Shown: piece after piece, positions 17,214 through 26,433 of the stretch | Position numbering within the stretch: position 1 is the stretch's first letter | How the letters are laid out: every line of letters begins with the position of its first letter | Source: Roseomonas nitratireducens | GTDB lineage: Bacteria; Pseudomonadota; Alphaproteobacteria; Acetobacterales; Acetobacteraceae | NCBI RefSeq assembly: GCF_017813355.1 | Contig: NZ_JAGIYZ010000015.1 | Span: 62,001 to 126,000, forward strand | Length of the DNA stretch: 64,000 nucleotides | Direction: 5' to 3' | The notes under the pieces: model-generated | The model's database searches: none | Told to the model about the DNA's origin: nothing | What the model saw: the letters and a program-made list of their open reading frames with translations, nothing else | Position numbers and translations under genes: made by a program

Positions 17214-17971
17214 GCCACGGCACCGCCGAGATAGGCCTCGCGCACCGCGGGATCGGCCAGCACGGCATCCGGCGCGCCGGTGGCGAGCACGCGTCCGCGG
17301 TCCATCACCACCAGCCGCGGCACGAGGCGCGACAGCGCATCCAGGTCGTGCTCGATGACCAGGAAGCCGATGCCACGCGCGTTCAGCGCCGCGACGCGGT
17401 CCATGATCTGTCCGATCAGCACCGGATTCACGCCGGCGAAGGGTTCGTCCAACAGGATCAGCCGGGGCTTGGCCATCAGCGCGCGGCCGAGCTCCAGCAA
17501 CTTCTTCTGCCCGCCCGACAGACGCCCGGCGGGCGTGTCCGCCACCGGCGAAAGCCGCAGGAAATCCATCGTGGCCTCGGCCTCGGCGCGGATCGCCGCT
17601 TCCTCCGCGCTCACGCGCCGGGGGCTGAGGAATACGCCGAGGAGGTTCTCGCCGATCTGGCCCGGCGCGGCGGCCATCAGGTTCTCCCGCACCGTCAGGT
17701 GGTGGAACTCGCGCGGTACCTGGAAGGTGCGCACCATGCCGGCGCGGGCGCGGGCCGCAGCGCCCAGCCGGTCAAGCGGCCGACCATGCAGCGACACCCC
17801 GCCCGCATCCGCCGTCATGAAGCCGGACATCACCGAGAACAGCGTGGACTTGCCCGCGCCGTTAGGCCCGATGATGCCGAGCAGCCCGTCCGCCGGCATT
17901 TCGAGCGACACGTCGTCCAGCGCGCGGAAGCCGCCGAAGGACTTGGCGATGTTGCGCACCGACAGCGTCAT
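17210..17971 (-). CDS. livG: Branched-chain-type ABC transporter ATPase (LivG), copy 1
   Basis: 253 residues starting MTLSVRNIAKSFGGFRALDD. Walker A is GPNGAGKST (35-43), with LSGGQKKLLELGRALM and the LivG-typical LLDEPFAGVNP. The frame is open well upstream, but that part overlaps livM; the chosen ATG overlaps the livM stop by 4 nt. It forms the ATPase pair with LivF. Confidence 0.9.
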   Translation of the reverse strand: MTLSVRNIAKSFGGFRALDDVSLEMPADGLLGIIGPNGAGKSTLFSVMSGFMTADAGGVSLHGRPLDRLGAAARARAGMVRTFQVPREFHHLTVRENLMAAAPGQIGENLLGVFLSPRRVSAEEAAIRAEAEATMDFLRLSPVADTPAGRLSGGQKKLLELGRALMAKPRLILLDEPFAGVNPVLIGQIMDRVAALNARGIGFLVIEHDLDALSRLVPRLVVMDRGRVLATGAPDAVLADPAVREAYLGGAVA

Positions 17972-18858
17972 CGCCGGGTGTAGTCGCCCATGAGCCCCTG
18001 CGGGCGGAACAGGGTGAACAGCACCAGCGCCAGACCGACCGCGCCCAGCCGCACGGACGCCATGTCCACCGCCGAGATCAGGTCGGGTGCCACGTCGCGC
18101 AGGAAGCGCGTGCCTTCCAGGAACAGCATCAGCAGCAGCGCGCCGACCACGGCGCCGGAGACGCGCCCGACCCCGCCCATGATCATCGCCATCCAGACAT
18201 AGAAGGTGACCAGCGGGATGAACTGGTCCGGCGAGAGATAGGTGATGTAGTGCGCGTAGAAGGCGCCGGCGAGGCCCGCGAGCGCCGAGCCCAGCGCCAG
18301 CACCTGGATCTTGAAGCGCGCGGGATCCTTGCCCAGCGCGCGCAGCGCGTCCTCGTTGTCGCGGATCGCCTCGATCACCCGGCCGAAGGGAGACCGCGTG
18401 ATCCGCCGCAGCATCAGCGCCGCGACGGCGCAGGCCAGCGCGACGGCGGCCAGCGTCGCCAGCGCGCCCGCCATCCCGATGCCCATGCCGGCGAAGGCCT
18501 TCGGCACGCCAGGAATGCCCTGCACGCCGTTGGTCAGCCATTTCTCCGAGGTGATGGCCAGGCGCACCGTCTCCCCGAAGCCGAGCGTGACCACCGCGAA
18601 ATAGTCGTCGCGCAGGCGCAGCGCGACGAGGCCGATCGGATAGGCCGCAAGCGCCGCGATGGCGGCCGCGCAGGCGAAGGACAGGACCAGCGGCACGCCC
18701 TGCATGCTGATCAGCGCCGAGGCATAGGCGCCGATCGCGAAGAAGCCGACATGGCCGAAATTCACCAGGCCGGTCAGCCCGTATTGCAGCGTCAGGCCGA
18801 GCGTCAGCAGCACGTAGATCGCGGCGATGATGGCGATGGCGACGAGATACGCCTCCAT
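17968..18858 (-). CDS. livM: Branched-chain-type ABC transporter permease (LivM), copy 1
   Basis: 296 residues, strongly hydrophobic, starting MEAYLVAIAIIAAIYVLLTL. The LivM signatures GLTGLVNFGHVGFFAIGAYA, LRLRDDYFAVVTLGFGE and AFYAHYITYLSPDQF are visible, along with about eight membrane segments. The start overlaps the livH stop as TGATG. The protein forms the membrane channel with LivH. Confidence 0.9.
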   Translation of the reverse strand: MEAYLVAIAIIAAIYVLLTLGLTLQYGLTGLVNFGHVGFFAIGAYASALISMQGVPLVLSFACAAAIAALAAYPIGLVALRLRDDYFAVVTLGFGETVRLAITSEKWLTNGVQGIPGVPKAFAGMGIGMAGALATLAAVALACAVAALMLRRITRSPFGRVIEAIRDNEDALRALGKDPARFKIQVLALGSALAGLAGAFYAHYITYLSPDQFIPLVTFYVWMAMIMGGVGRVSGAVVGALLLMLFLEGTRFLRDVAPDLISAVDMASVRLGAVGLALVLFTLFRPQGLMGDYTRR

Positions 18859-19718
18859 CAGCGCACGCCCTCGACCCGCCCGAACAGGCCGCGCGGGCGC
18901 AACAACAGCACCGCCAGCATCACCGCGAAGGACAGCGCGATCTTGTAGGTGAAGCCGACATAGGGGGTGGAGACCTCCTGCGCGATGCCGAGCAGAAGCC
19001 CCGCCGCCACCGCGCCGACCGGCGATCCGATGCCGCCGAGGATCGCCGCGGCGAAGGCGGACAGCAGCCCCTCCCAGCCCATCTCCGGCGCCACCACGGT
19101 CTTCACGCCCAGCATCAGCCCGGCGATCCCCGCCGCGGCGCCGGCGAGCAACCACAGCGTCACCATCACACGCAGCGGCCGGATGCCGGAGATGCGCGCG
19201 AGGTCCGGGTCGTCCGCCACCGCGCGCATCTGCCGCCCGATCGAGGTCAGGTAGAGCACGCCGAAGGCACCGGCCAGCGCGCAGGCCGCGACCCCGGCCA
19301 GCGTCAGGTCCATCGGCGGGATGCGAATGCCCGCGACCTCGATGGGCCAGGCAAGCGGCACCTGGAAGACCTGCTGCTGGTGCCCGAAGACGATGCCCAG
19401 CACCGCGCGGATCAGGAAGGCGACGCCGATCGCGGCGACCAGCAGCGACGCCACCGGCCGCCGTGCAAGCGGCCGGAACACCAGCAGGTAGCCCAACAGC
19501 GACAGCAGCCCCGAGGCCGCCACCGCCGCGCCGCCCGCGACCAGCAGCGACCCGCTGGCCTTGTGCGCGACGAGCCCGGCATAGGCGCCCGCCGTCATCG
19601 TGTCGCCCGCCGCCGCGTTGGGAAAGCGGGCGATGCCGAAGACCAGCGTCACCGCCAGCGCGGCGAGGCCGATGATCAGGCCATGCACGATGCCGGCGAC
19701 GAGGAGCTGGCCGAACAC
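18858..19718 (-). CDS. livH: Branched-chain-type ABC transporter permease (LivH), copy 1
   Basis: 286 residues. It begins MFGQLLVAGIVHGLIIGLAA and shows AVTLVFGIARFPNAAAGD, RAVADDPDLARISGI and AILGGIGSPVGAVAAGLLLG, typical of LivH permeases. It follows its binding-protein gene with a 1-nt gap and overlaps livM, so receptor and permeases are tightly coupled. Confidence 0.9.
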   Translation of the reverse strand: MFGQLLVAGIVHGLIIGLAALAVTLVFGIARFPNAAAGDTMTAGAYAGLVAHKASGSLLVAGGAAVAASGLLSLLGYLLVFRPLARRPVASLLVAAIGVAFLIRAVLGIVFGHQQQVFQVPLAWPIEVAGIRIPPMDLTLAGVAACALAGAFGVLYLTSIGRQMRAVADDPDLARISGIRPLRVMVTLWLLAGAAAGIAGLMLGVKTVVAPEMGWEGLLSAFAAAILGGIGSPVGAVAAGLLLGIAQEVSTPYVGFTYKIALSFAVMLAVLLLRPRGLFGRVEGVR

Positions 19719-19719
19719 C

Positions 19720-20934
19720 TCAGATCTTGACCACGTAGCGCCGGTTGAACTGGCCCTGCTCGATGAAGTAGGCGCCGAAATCGGGCGTCACGTCGCCGAA
19801 CTGGTCGAAGTCGAGCACGGAGGACGCGCCCTCGTAGTTCACCTTCCGGCCGGCGGCGATCGCGGCCTTGCCTTCGGCGAAGGTCGCCACCGCCTCGCCC
19901 GGCGGGTTTGCCACCTGGCGGATGGCGGCGTTGATCGCCGCGGTCTCGAAGGACTTCGCCTGCTCGATCGCGAGCGCCAGCGTATTCGCCATGTCCCAGG
20001 TCATGGCGGCATACGCGTTGGCGGTGCCTGGCTGGTTGTTCATGGCGCGGCGATGCGCGGCATCGTAGGCGGCGAAGGCGGGCGCCCCCTCGTTCGAGAC
20101 TGATTCGACCGCGATGATCCCCTGCGTCACCGCCGGGCCCAGCGCCTGCACCAGCTGCGGGTTCGCCGCCCAGCCGGGAATGATCCACTTCATCGGCGTG
20201 CCGGTCTGGAACCATTCGCGCAGGATGATCGTGGTGTCGGGCAGGAAGGACCCCATCACGATCACGTCCGGGCGCGTGTTCAGCACGCGCAGCAGCTCGG
20301 CGCGGTAGGAGGGCTGGTTGGGTTCGTAGACCACGTGCTCGCCGTTCTGGCTGCCCTTGGCGGCCCAGGCGCGACGGAAGCCGTCGGTGTTGCCGATGCC
20401 CGAGGCGTTGTTGAACGCCATGGTCGCCGGGCGGCGGAACCCCTCCCGCGCCGCGATCTCGGCGAAGGCGCGCCCGAAGCGGTCGTTGGTCGCCTGGAAG
20501 CGGTAGCCGAGGCCCTTTGCGTTGACCGGCGGCGTCGACAGCGCCGGCGCGCCGGAGGTGTGCATCAGCAGGATGTCGGCGTCGTTGGTCAGCGGCATGA
20601 CGGCGAGCGACACGCCCGAGGACCAGGTGCCGACAATGGCGCGCACCCGGTTCACCTCGATCAGCTTCTTGGCGGCCAGCACGGCGGCCTGCGGGCTGGT
20701 CTGGCTGTCCTCGCTGAACAGCTCGATGCGGCGGCCATTGACGCCACCGGCGGCGTTGATCGCCTCCACCGCCGCGGCGATCATGCGCTGCATGCCCGAG
20801 CCATAGGGCGAGCCCGCGCCGGTCACGGGGTTCAGCGCGCCGACGCGGAAGGTTTCGCCCTGTGCGCGCACGACATTCGGCATGGCAAGCGCGCCGGCGC
20901 CGCCGGCCAGCACGATGCGACGGGTGATGGTCAT
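19720..20934 (-). CDS. Periplasmic amino-acid-type binding protein (Liv family), copy 1
   Basis: 404 residues with an exported N-terminus (MTITRRIVLAGGAGALAMP, twin-arginine-like). A Peripla_BP_6 fold follows: FRVGALNPVTGAGSPYG, INAAGGVNGRRIELFSEDSQ and GTWSSGVSLAVMPL. It supplies substrate to the downstream LivHMGF. The amidohydrolase gene lies 25 nt upstream in the same direction, suggesting the imported compound is hydrolysed by that enzyme, or that the hydrolysis product is imported. Confidence 0.9.
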   Translation of the reverse strand: MTITRRIVLAGGAGALAMPNVVRAQGETFRVGALNPVTGAGSPYGSGMQRMIAAAVEAINAAGGVNGRRIELFSEDSQTSPQAAVLAAKKLIEVNRVRAIVGTWSSGVSLAVMPLTNDADILLMHTSGAPALSTPPVNAKGLGYRFQATNDRFGRAFAEIAAREGFRRPATMAFNNASGIGNTDGFRRAWAAKGSQNGEHVVYEPNQPSYRAELLRVLNTRPDVIVMGSFLPDTTIILREWFQTGTPMKWIIPGWAANPQLVQALGPAVTQGIIAVESVSNEGAPAFAAYDAAHRRAMNNQPGTANAYAAMTWDMANTLALAIEQAKSFETAAINAAIRQVANPPGEAVATFAEGKAAIAAGRKVNYEGASSVLDFDQFGDVTPDFGAYFIEQGQFNRRYVVKI

Positions 20935-20959
20935 GGTCCTGGTCTCCCTGTTGGGCGGC

Positions 20960-22198
20960 TCAGGCCGCCAGCTGGTCCTTCACGAAGCGGCCGCCGAGCA
21001 TGATGGCGGAAAGATGCTTGCCCTGCCCCGTCAGCAGCGCCAGGTCCTTGAGCGGATCGCCCTCGACCACGATCAGGTCGGCATGCGCGCCCGGGGCGAC
21101 GCAGCCGATGCGCCCTTCGGACATCAGCAGCTTCGCCGCGTTCAGCGTGGCGCTGCGGATCACCTCGATCGCCGGCAGCACGCGGCCGCGGATGACGAAT
21201 TCCTCCGACTGGTGGCGGTGCAACTCGCCCAGCAGGTCGGTGCCATAGGCCATGGTCAGCCCGGCATCACGCATGATCTCGAGCGAGCGCAGCCCCGCGA
21301 GGCGCACATCGTCGATCTTCGCGACGGATTCGGCCGGGAAACCCATCGCCGCCCCCTCGTCCTTCAGCGCCTGGTAGGTGACCAGGGTCGGGCAGGCGAT
21401 GGCGCCGCGATGGGCGGCGAAGCGCGCGGTCTCCTCCTCGATCAGGTTGCAGTGCTCGAGGCTGCGCACGCCGCATTCCACGGCGCGGCGGATCGCGCTG
21501 TCGGTGTACAGGTGCGCCGCGACATAGGTGCCGGCGTTCTCGGCCTCCTCGACCGCGGCCAGCACTTCCTCCCGCGAGAAGCCGACGAAGGCGATGGGGT
21601 CGGTGGGCGAGGCGACGCCGCCATTGGCCATGATCTTGATGTAGTCGGCGCCGGCCTTGATCTCCTCCCGGCAGGCGCGCCGCACATCGGCGACGCCATC
21701 GACCAGCCGGCCGAGGCTGCCCAGCCGCGCGGCGAAGAAGGCGGTGTCGCGCGTGTCGTGCCGGCCGCGGAAGTCGCAATGCCCGCCGGTCTGCGACAGC
21801 GCCTTGCCCGAGATGTTCAGCCGCGGCCCGTCGAAATGCCCTTCGTCCCGCGCCATGCGCAGCCCGTGGGTGCAGCCGCCCAGGTCGCGCACGGTGGTGA
21901 AGCCCCGCATCAGCATCCCGTGCATGATCCTGGCCGCGCGGAAAGCGACCAGCGGGTCGGGCAGCATGGCGTTCAAGCCGAGGTTCACCACCCCGGCCAC
22001 GACATGCACATGGGCATCGATCAGCCCCGGCATCAGCGTGCGGCCGCGCAGGTCGACGCGGCGCGCGCCGGCTGCGGCGATCGGGGTGTCGCTGACCTCC
22101 TTGATGACGCCGGCCTCCACCAGGACGTGGCCCGGCACGGCGCCATCGGCGCTGCCGTCCAGGATGGCTGCGTTCTCGAAAAGGACGGCGTCGGTCAT
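20960..22198 (-). CDS. Metal-dependent amidohydrolase family protein
   Basis: 412 residues with a TIM-barrel amidohydrolase layout. The first metal motif is MPGLIDAHVHV, the likely carbamylated lysine lies in GADYIKIMANGGV, histidines are in AAHLYTDSAI and SLEHCNLIEEE, and GTDLLGE is late in the chain. This pattern matches the Xaa-Pro/Xaa-Arg dipeptidase-like branch of the superfamily. There is no signal peptide, so it is cytoplasmic. It lies between two complete Liv transporters, so a peptide-like or amide-containing import substrate is plausible. The true substrate is unknown. Confidence 0.85.
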   Translation of the reverse strand: MTDAVLFENAAILDGSADGAVPGHVLVEAGVIKEVSDTPIAAAGARRVDLRGRTLMPGLIDAHVHVVAGVVNLGLNAMLPDPLVAFRAARIMHGMLMRGFTTVRDLGGCTHGLRMARDEGHFDGPRLNISGKALSQTGGHCDFRGRHDTRDTAFFAARLGSLGRLVDGVADVRRACREEIKAGADYIKIMANGGVASPTDPIAFVGFSREEVLAAVEEAENAGTYVAAHLYTDSAIRRAVECGVRSLEHCNLIEEETARFAAHRGAIACPTLVTYQALKDEGAAMGFPAESVAKIDDVRLAGLRSLEIMRDAGLTMAYGTDLLGELHRHQSEEFVIRGRVLPAIEVIRSATLNAAKLLMSEGRIGCVAPGAHADLIVVEGDPLKDLALLTGQGKHLSAIMLGGRFVKDQLAA

Positions 22199-22228
22199 GC
22201 GGGTGGTCTCCGGTCGAAGCGCGCGACG

Positions 22229-22732
22229 CTAATCCGCCCGCGCGGCGGCGGCCAGATGGGCCGCGCGGCGCAGCGCGCCCGGCAGGAATCCTGCGATCAC
22301 CTCCGCCGCGGCGACGTCGGGCTCGGCATAGGCGCCGGCGGCGTCGAGGATGTTGAGCGTGCCGACCACCTCGCCGCCCTCGCGCACCGGCACGTTGATG
22401 CAGGCGGCGCAGCCCAGGCTTGCGATCAATTCGTGGTCGGGGAAGGCCCAGCGGATCTCCTCGGCGGTATTGCCCATCCAGCATCGGCCCTGCGCCAGGA
22501 CATGCTCGCCCCAGGGCGTCGGGCCCATGCGCTTGCGCCCGGTCAGGGGATAGGCGCCGGGGTCGGAGGAATAGACGCGCTCGACCTCCGCCCCGCCGGG
22601 GACAACGAACAGCACGGTGAACAGGCGATGGCGGATGAGCGCCGCGGATGCGGCCTCGGCTGCGCGGAACACCGCGACGGGATCGACGGAGGCCGCGGCG
22701 GCGCGGGCCAGGGCGACGAGTGCGGGCGTCAT
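22229..22732 (-). CDS. GAF domain protein
   Basis: 167 residues. MTPALVALARAAAASVDPVA is followed by a GAF core with RHRLFTVLFVVPGG, TPWGEHVLAQGRCWMGN and GCAACINVPVREGGEVVGTLNIL. It has no output domain. The start overlaps the livM stop by 4 nt, so it is co-translated with the transporter. It may bind a catabolic intermediate; a similar stand-alone GAF gene is at 7677-8291. Confidence 0.75.
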   Translation of the reverse strand: MTPALVALARAAAASVDPVAVFRAAEAASAALIRHRLFTVLFVVPGGAEVERVYSSDPGAYPLTGRKRMGPTPWGEHVLAQGRCWMGNTAEEIRWAFPDHELIASLGCAACINVPVREGGEVVGTLNILDAAGAYAEPDVAAAEVIAGFLPGALRRAAHLAAAARAD

Positions 22733-23625
22733 GCGGGGGCCTTCTGGTTCAGTTCGGGGAAGATGCCGCTCTGGCGGAAGCGCAGCAGCAGGATCAGCGC
22801 GATGCCGACCGCCATTTCGCGCAGCGCCGCGGCCTGCAGGGCGCTGACGCCGGGCACGACCTCCGCGGCGAACCGTGTCGCCTCCAGGAAGGCGATCAGC
22901 AGATAGGCGCCCACCGTCGCACCGGTCGGCCGCCCGTTGCCGCCCGCCGTCACGGCGAGGAAGACGTAGATCGTGACCAGCGGCTGGAAGATCTCGGGCG
23001 CGATGTAGGAGGTGTAGTGGCCATAGAGCGCGCCCGCGAGCGCCGCGATGGCGGCGGAGATGGCGAAGGCTTCCGCCTTCAGCCGTGTCACGCGCTTGCC
23101 GGCGACGGCGGCGACGATCTGGTCCTCGCGCACCGCGCGCAGCGCGCGGCCCCAGGGCGAAGCGACCAGCCGCCGCAAGGCCAGCCACACAAGGCCGACC
23201 ACCGCGCTGACCACCGCGAGCGACGCCAGGTGGAAGCCCTGCCCCCAGTCGCGCGGCAGACCGGCGGGGATGCCGGAAATCCCGTCCGTCCCGCCGGTCA
23301 GCCAGATCTCGTTGGAGGCGACGACGCGCACCGCCTCGGCGAAGCCGAGGGTGACGATCGCCAGGTAGTCGTCGCGCAACCGAAGCGTCGAGACGCAGAC
23401 GACGAACCCCGCGACGGCCCCCGCGGCCAGTGCCGCGACCAGCCCAAGCGGCACCGGCGCGCCGCCCCACTTCACCACCGTGGCGGAGGCATAGGCGCCG
23501 ATGGCGAAGAACCCAGCGAGACCGAGATTGACCAGCCCGGTGACGCCCCAGGCGAGGCAGAGGCTCTGCGCCAGCAGCGCATAGATGCCCGCGATCACCA
23601 GCAGAAAGACGATGTAGGAAACCAT
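22729..23625 (-). CDS. livM: Branched-chain-type ABC transporter permease (LivM), copy 2
   Basis: 298 residues starting MVSYIVFLLVIAGIYALLAQ. It shows the LivM motifs GVTGLVNLGLAGFFAIGAYA and LRLRDDYLAIVTLGFAEAV. It overlaps livH-2 (TGATG) and the GAF gene (ATGA). It is clearly diverged from LivM copy 1, so this is not a recent duplication. Confidence 0.9.
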   Translation of the reverse strand: MVSYIVFLLVIAGIYALLAQSLCLAWGVTGLVNLGLAGFFAIGAYASATVVKWGGAPVPLGLVAALAAGAVAGFVVCVSTLRLRDDYLAIVTLGFAEAVRVVASNEIWLTGGTDGISGIPAGLPRDWGQGFHLASLAVVSAVVGLVWLALRRLVASPWGRALRAVREDQIVAAVAGKRVTRLKAEAFAISAAIAALAGALYGHYTSYIAPEIFQPLVTIYVFLAVTAGGNGRPTGATVGAYLLIAFLEATRFAAEVVPGVSALQAAALREMAVGIALILLLRFRQSGIFPELNQKAPA

Positions 23626-24491
23626 CAGCCGGCCCGCGCGCCGAACAGCCCCGACGGGCGCAGCGTCAGCACCGCCAGGATGGCGACGAAGCCCACCACC
23701 AGCCGATAGGCGGGGTTGAAGGCGAGCACCGCGACTTCCTCCGCCACGCCGATCGCGATGGCACCCGCCACCGCGCCTGGGATGGAGCCAAGCCCGCCGA
23801 GCACGGCCGCGGCGAAGATCGACAGCACCAGCCGCGTGCCCACCAGGGGATCGACCGAGGTGTCGAGCCCGACCAGCATCCCGCCCATGCCCGCAAGCCC
23901 CGCGCCCACCGCGACGGTCACCGCCGCGACGCGCACCGGATCCACGCCGCGCAGCAGCGCGAGATCCCGGTTGTCCGCCACCGCGCGCATCGCCCGACCG
24001 GTGCGGCTGAAGCGCAGGAAGGCCCAGAGCAGCGCCATGCAGGCCAGGGCGAGCACGAAGTTCTCCACCTGCTGCGGCCCGACGCGGAAGGCGCCGAAGC
24101 GCCAGTCGCGCAGCAGCGGCAGGTCGAAGCCGCGCAATTCGTTGCCGAAGCCGAAGCGCAGCATGTTCTCGAGCACCAGGCCCGCGGCGAGCGAGGCGAT
24201 CGCCATCATCAGCGCCCCGGCGGCTTCGAGCGGCTTCACCGCCATCCATTGCACCGCGAGCCCCGCCAGGGCCGCGGCGAGGAAGGCGACCGGCAGCGCC
24301 GCGGCCATCGGCAGGCCGAAGGCGGTGTTGCCGACCCACCCCGCATAGGCACCGACCGTCGCCAGCGCGCCGATGGCGAAGTTCGGATAGTTCAGCACCG
24401 CGAAGATCGCCGTGAAGCCGAGCGCCGGCACCGCGAGGATGGTGCCGGCGATCACGCCGTTGATCAGCGCCTGGGCCAGCGCCTCGGCCAT
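23625..24491 (-). CDS. livH: Branched-chain-type ABC transporter permease (LivH), copy 2
   Basis: 288 residues starting MAEALAQALINGVIAGTILA. It has FAVLNYPNFAIGALATVGAY, RAMRAVADNRDLALLRGVD and AAVLGGLGSIPGAVAGA, typical of LivH. The ATG overlaps the stop of the binding-protein gene. The frame is open upstream, but only across that gene. Confidence 0.9.
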   Translation of the reverse strand: MAEALAQALINGVIAGTILAVPALGFTAIFAVLNYPNFAIGALATVGAYAGWVGNTAFGLPMAAALPVAFLAAALAGLAVQWMAVKPLEAAGALMMAIASLAAGLVLENMLRFGFGNELRGFDLPLLRDWRFGAFRVGPQQVENFVLALACMALLWAFLRFSRTGRAMRAVADNRDLALLRGVDPVRVAAVTVAVGAGLAGMGGMLVGLDTSVDPLVGTRLVLSIFAAAVLGGLGSIPGAVAGAIAIGVAEEVAVLAFNPAYRLVVGFVAILAVLTLRPSGLFGARAG

Positions 24492-25678
24492 CAGGCGATG
24501 CGCAGCAGGGTCTGGCGCCCGGCGCGCACCTGCTCGTAGCGGAACCTGCAGTCGCTGATGTCGCCGGCATCGGTGAAGTCGCAGGGGCCCGAGGCGCCGT
24601 CGTAATCCACCTTCCCCCCCGCCGCGACGATGCGCAGCCCGTCCACCGCATTGTCGACCCGGTCGCCGCCGCCCTGGCTGACGCGGCGGATGCTGTCGCG
24701 GATCGCCTGGCCCGTGCCGTCGCGGCCGGCGGCCATGGCCATCACCACCAGGTTCACGTGGTCGTAGATCTGGCAGGTGTAGGGGTCGGGGTTGTCGTTG
24801 CCGACAATGCGCCGCACCCGCGCATAGCCGCCCGAATCCTCCGCCGGGGACGGCGCCAGGGTGTGGATGCCTTCGGTCACCTCGTTGGGCAGGGCCGAGA
24901 GCATCTGCTGATTCACCGAATAGGCGAAGGCGAGCTTCCGGCCCGTGTAGCCCGCGCGGAAGATGTCGCGCAGCAGCACGGTGGTGTCCGGCGTATAGCC
25001 ACCCATGACGATGATGTCGGGGCGGAAGCGCAGCGCCTGGTCCACCTCGGTGCGCAGGGACGGCTTGTTGGCGTCGTAGACCAGCAGCTCGGCCGCACCG
25101 CCGCCGCGTTCCAGCGCCGCCTTCATGTTGGTGAACTGGGACTGGGTGAAGGGCGTCTGCGGCGCCATGAAGAAGGCGCGCCTGGCACCGAGTTCCAGCG
25201 CGTATTCGCCGAACTTCCGCCCCTGCAGCGTCGTATTGGGCTGGGTGCGCACCAGCCAGCCATTGTGCGGCAGGGCGGTGATGGAATCGGCGCCCGACAC
25301 GGTGGCGAGGAAGGTGCGGCTCTCCCAGCACAGCGGCGCCACCGCGGTGGTCACGGAGGATGCCCAGGTGCCCATGATGGCGGCGACGCGGTCGACGTCG
25401 ATGAGCTTCCGCGCGGCCCGCACGCCCGCTTCGGGATTGGTCTGGTCGTCCTCGCTGACCAGCTGCAGCTGGCGGCCGAGCACGCCGCCGGCGCCGTTCA
25501 CCTCGGCGATCACCGCGCGCACGCAATTGGCCATGACAGGGCCATAGGGGCCGCCGGCGCCGGTCAGCGGCGTCAGCGTGCCGAGCCGGATGGGCGCCCC
25601 CTGCGCGCGCGCCAGCGACGGCGCGGCAAGCATGGCGGCGCCCGCGGCCAAGGCCGCGCGGCGGGTGAGAAGCGTCAT
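24491..25678 (-). CDS. Periplasmic amino-acid-type binding protein (Liv family), copy 2
   Basis: 395 residues with an exported N-terminus (TRRAALAAGAAMLAAPSLA). The receptor core includes IRLGTLTPLTGAGGPYGPVM, VNGAGGVLGRQLQLVSEDDQ and GTWASSVTTAVAPL. It is encoded between LivF-2 and LivH-2. It shares the VTGAGSPYG/LTGAGGPYG style with copy 1, suggesting related ligands. Confidence 0.9.
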   Translation of the reverse strand: MTLLTRRAALAAGAAMLAAPSLARAQGAPIRLGTLTPLTGAGGPYGPVMANCVRAVIAEVNGAGGVLGRQLQLVSEDDQTNPEAGVRAARKLIDVDRVAAIMGTWASSVTTAVAPLCWESRTFLATVSGADSITALPHNGWLVRTQPNTTLQGRKFGEYALELGARRAFFMAPQTPFTQSQFTNMKAALERGGGAAELLVYDANKPSLRTEVDQALRFRPDIIVMGGYTPDTTVLLRDIFRAGYTGRKLAFAYSVNQQMLSALPNEVTEGIHTLAPSPAEDSGGYARVRRIVGNDNPDPYTCQIYDHVNLVVMAMAAGRDGTGQAIRDSIRRVSQGGGDRVDNAVDGLRIVAAGGKVDYDGASGPCDFTDAGDISDCRFRYEQVRAGRQTLLRIA

Positions 25679-26433
25679 CGCTGTGTCTCCCTTCCAGTCC
25701 CTGAGGCATCCATCCTGCCCGCTCCGCGCCCGCCGAGGAACAGGCGTCGGATCTCGGGGTCGCGCGCCAGGGCCGGCGCCGGGCCCTCATGCGCGTTGCG
25801 GCCATCGACCAGCACCAGCGCGCGGTCGGAGACCTGCATCGCCTGCAGCGCGTTCTGTTCGACCATGAGCACCGCGACGCCCGATTCAGCCGTGGCGCGC
25901 ACCAGCGCGAAAAGGTCATCCGCCGCCTTGGGCGACAGGCCGGCGGTGGGTTCGTCCAGCAGGAGAACGCGCGGCTCGCTCATCAGCGCCTGACCCATGG
26001 CGAGGATCTGCCGCTGCCCACCGGACAGGGTGCGCGCGGCCTGGCGGCGGCGCTCGGCCAGCAGCGGGAAGCGCTCCGTCACCGCCGCCATCCGCGCCCG
26101 CGCGCGGCGCGGGTCGAGGAAGCAGCCCATCGCCAGGTTTTCCTCGACGGTGAGGGTCCCGAAGACGTTGCGCTCCTGCGGCACCAGGACAAGCCCGGCC
26201 TCGATCATCCGGCGCGGCGACAGCCCGGTGACGTCCCGCCCATCCAGCGCGACGCGCCCGGCGCGCGGCCGCAGCAGCCCCGTCAGCAGCTTCAGGACCG
26301 TGGACTTGCCCGCGCCGTTTGGCCCGATGACGCAGAGCAGCTCCCCGGGCGCGACGGCAAGCGACACGCCCTTCACCACATGGTCGGCAGCCGCATAGCC
26401 GCCGCTCAGCGCGTCCACCGCGAGGGCCGTCAC
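25675..26433 (-). CDS. livF: Branched-chain-type ABC transporter ATPase (LivF), copy 2
   Basis: 252 residues with Walker A GPNGAGKST, the signature LSGGQRQILAMGQALM and Walker B VLLLDEPTAGLSP. It overlaps both neighbours by 4 nt (livG-2 upstream, binding protein downstream). It is slightly longer than copy 1 because of a C-terminal tail. Confidence 0.9.
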   Translation of the reverse strand: MTALAVDALSGGYAAADHVVKGVSLAVAPGELLCVIGPNGAGKSTVLKLLTGLLRPRAGRVALDGRDVTGLSPRRMIEAGLVLVPQERNVFGTLTVEENLAMGCFLDPRRARARMAAVTERFPLLAERRRQAARTLSGGQRQILAMGQALMSEPRVLLLDEPTAGLSPKAADDLFALVRATAESGVAVLMVEQNALQAMQVSDRALVLVDGRNAHEGPAPALARDPEIRRLFLGGRGAGRMDASGTGRETQR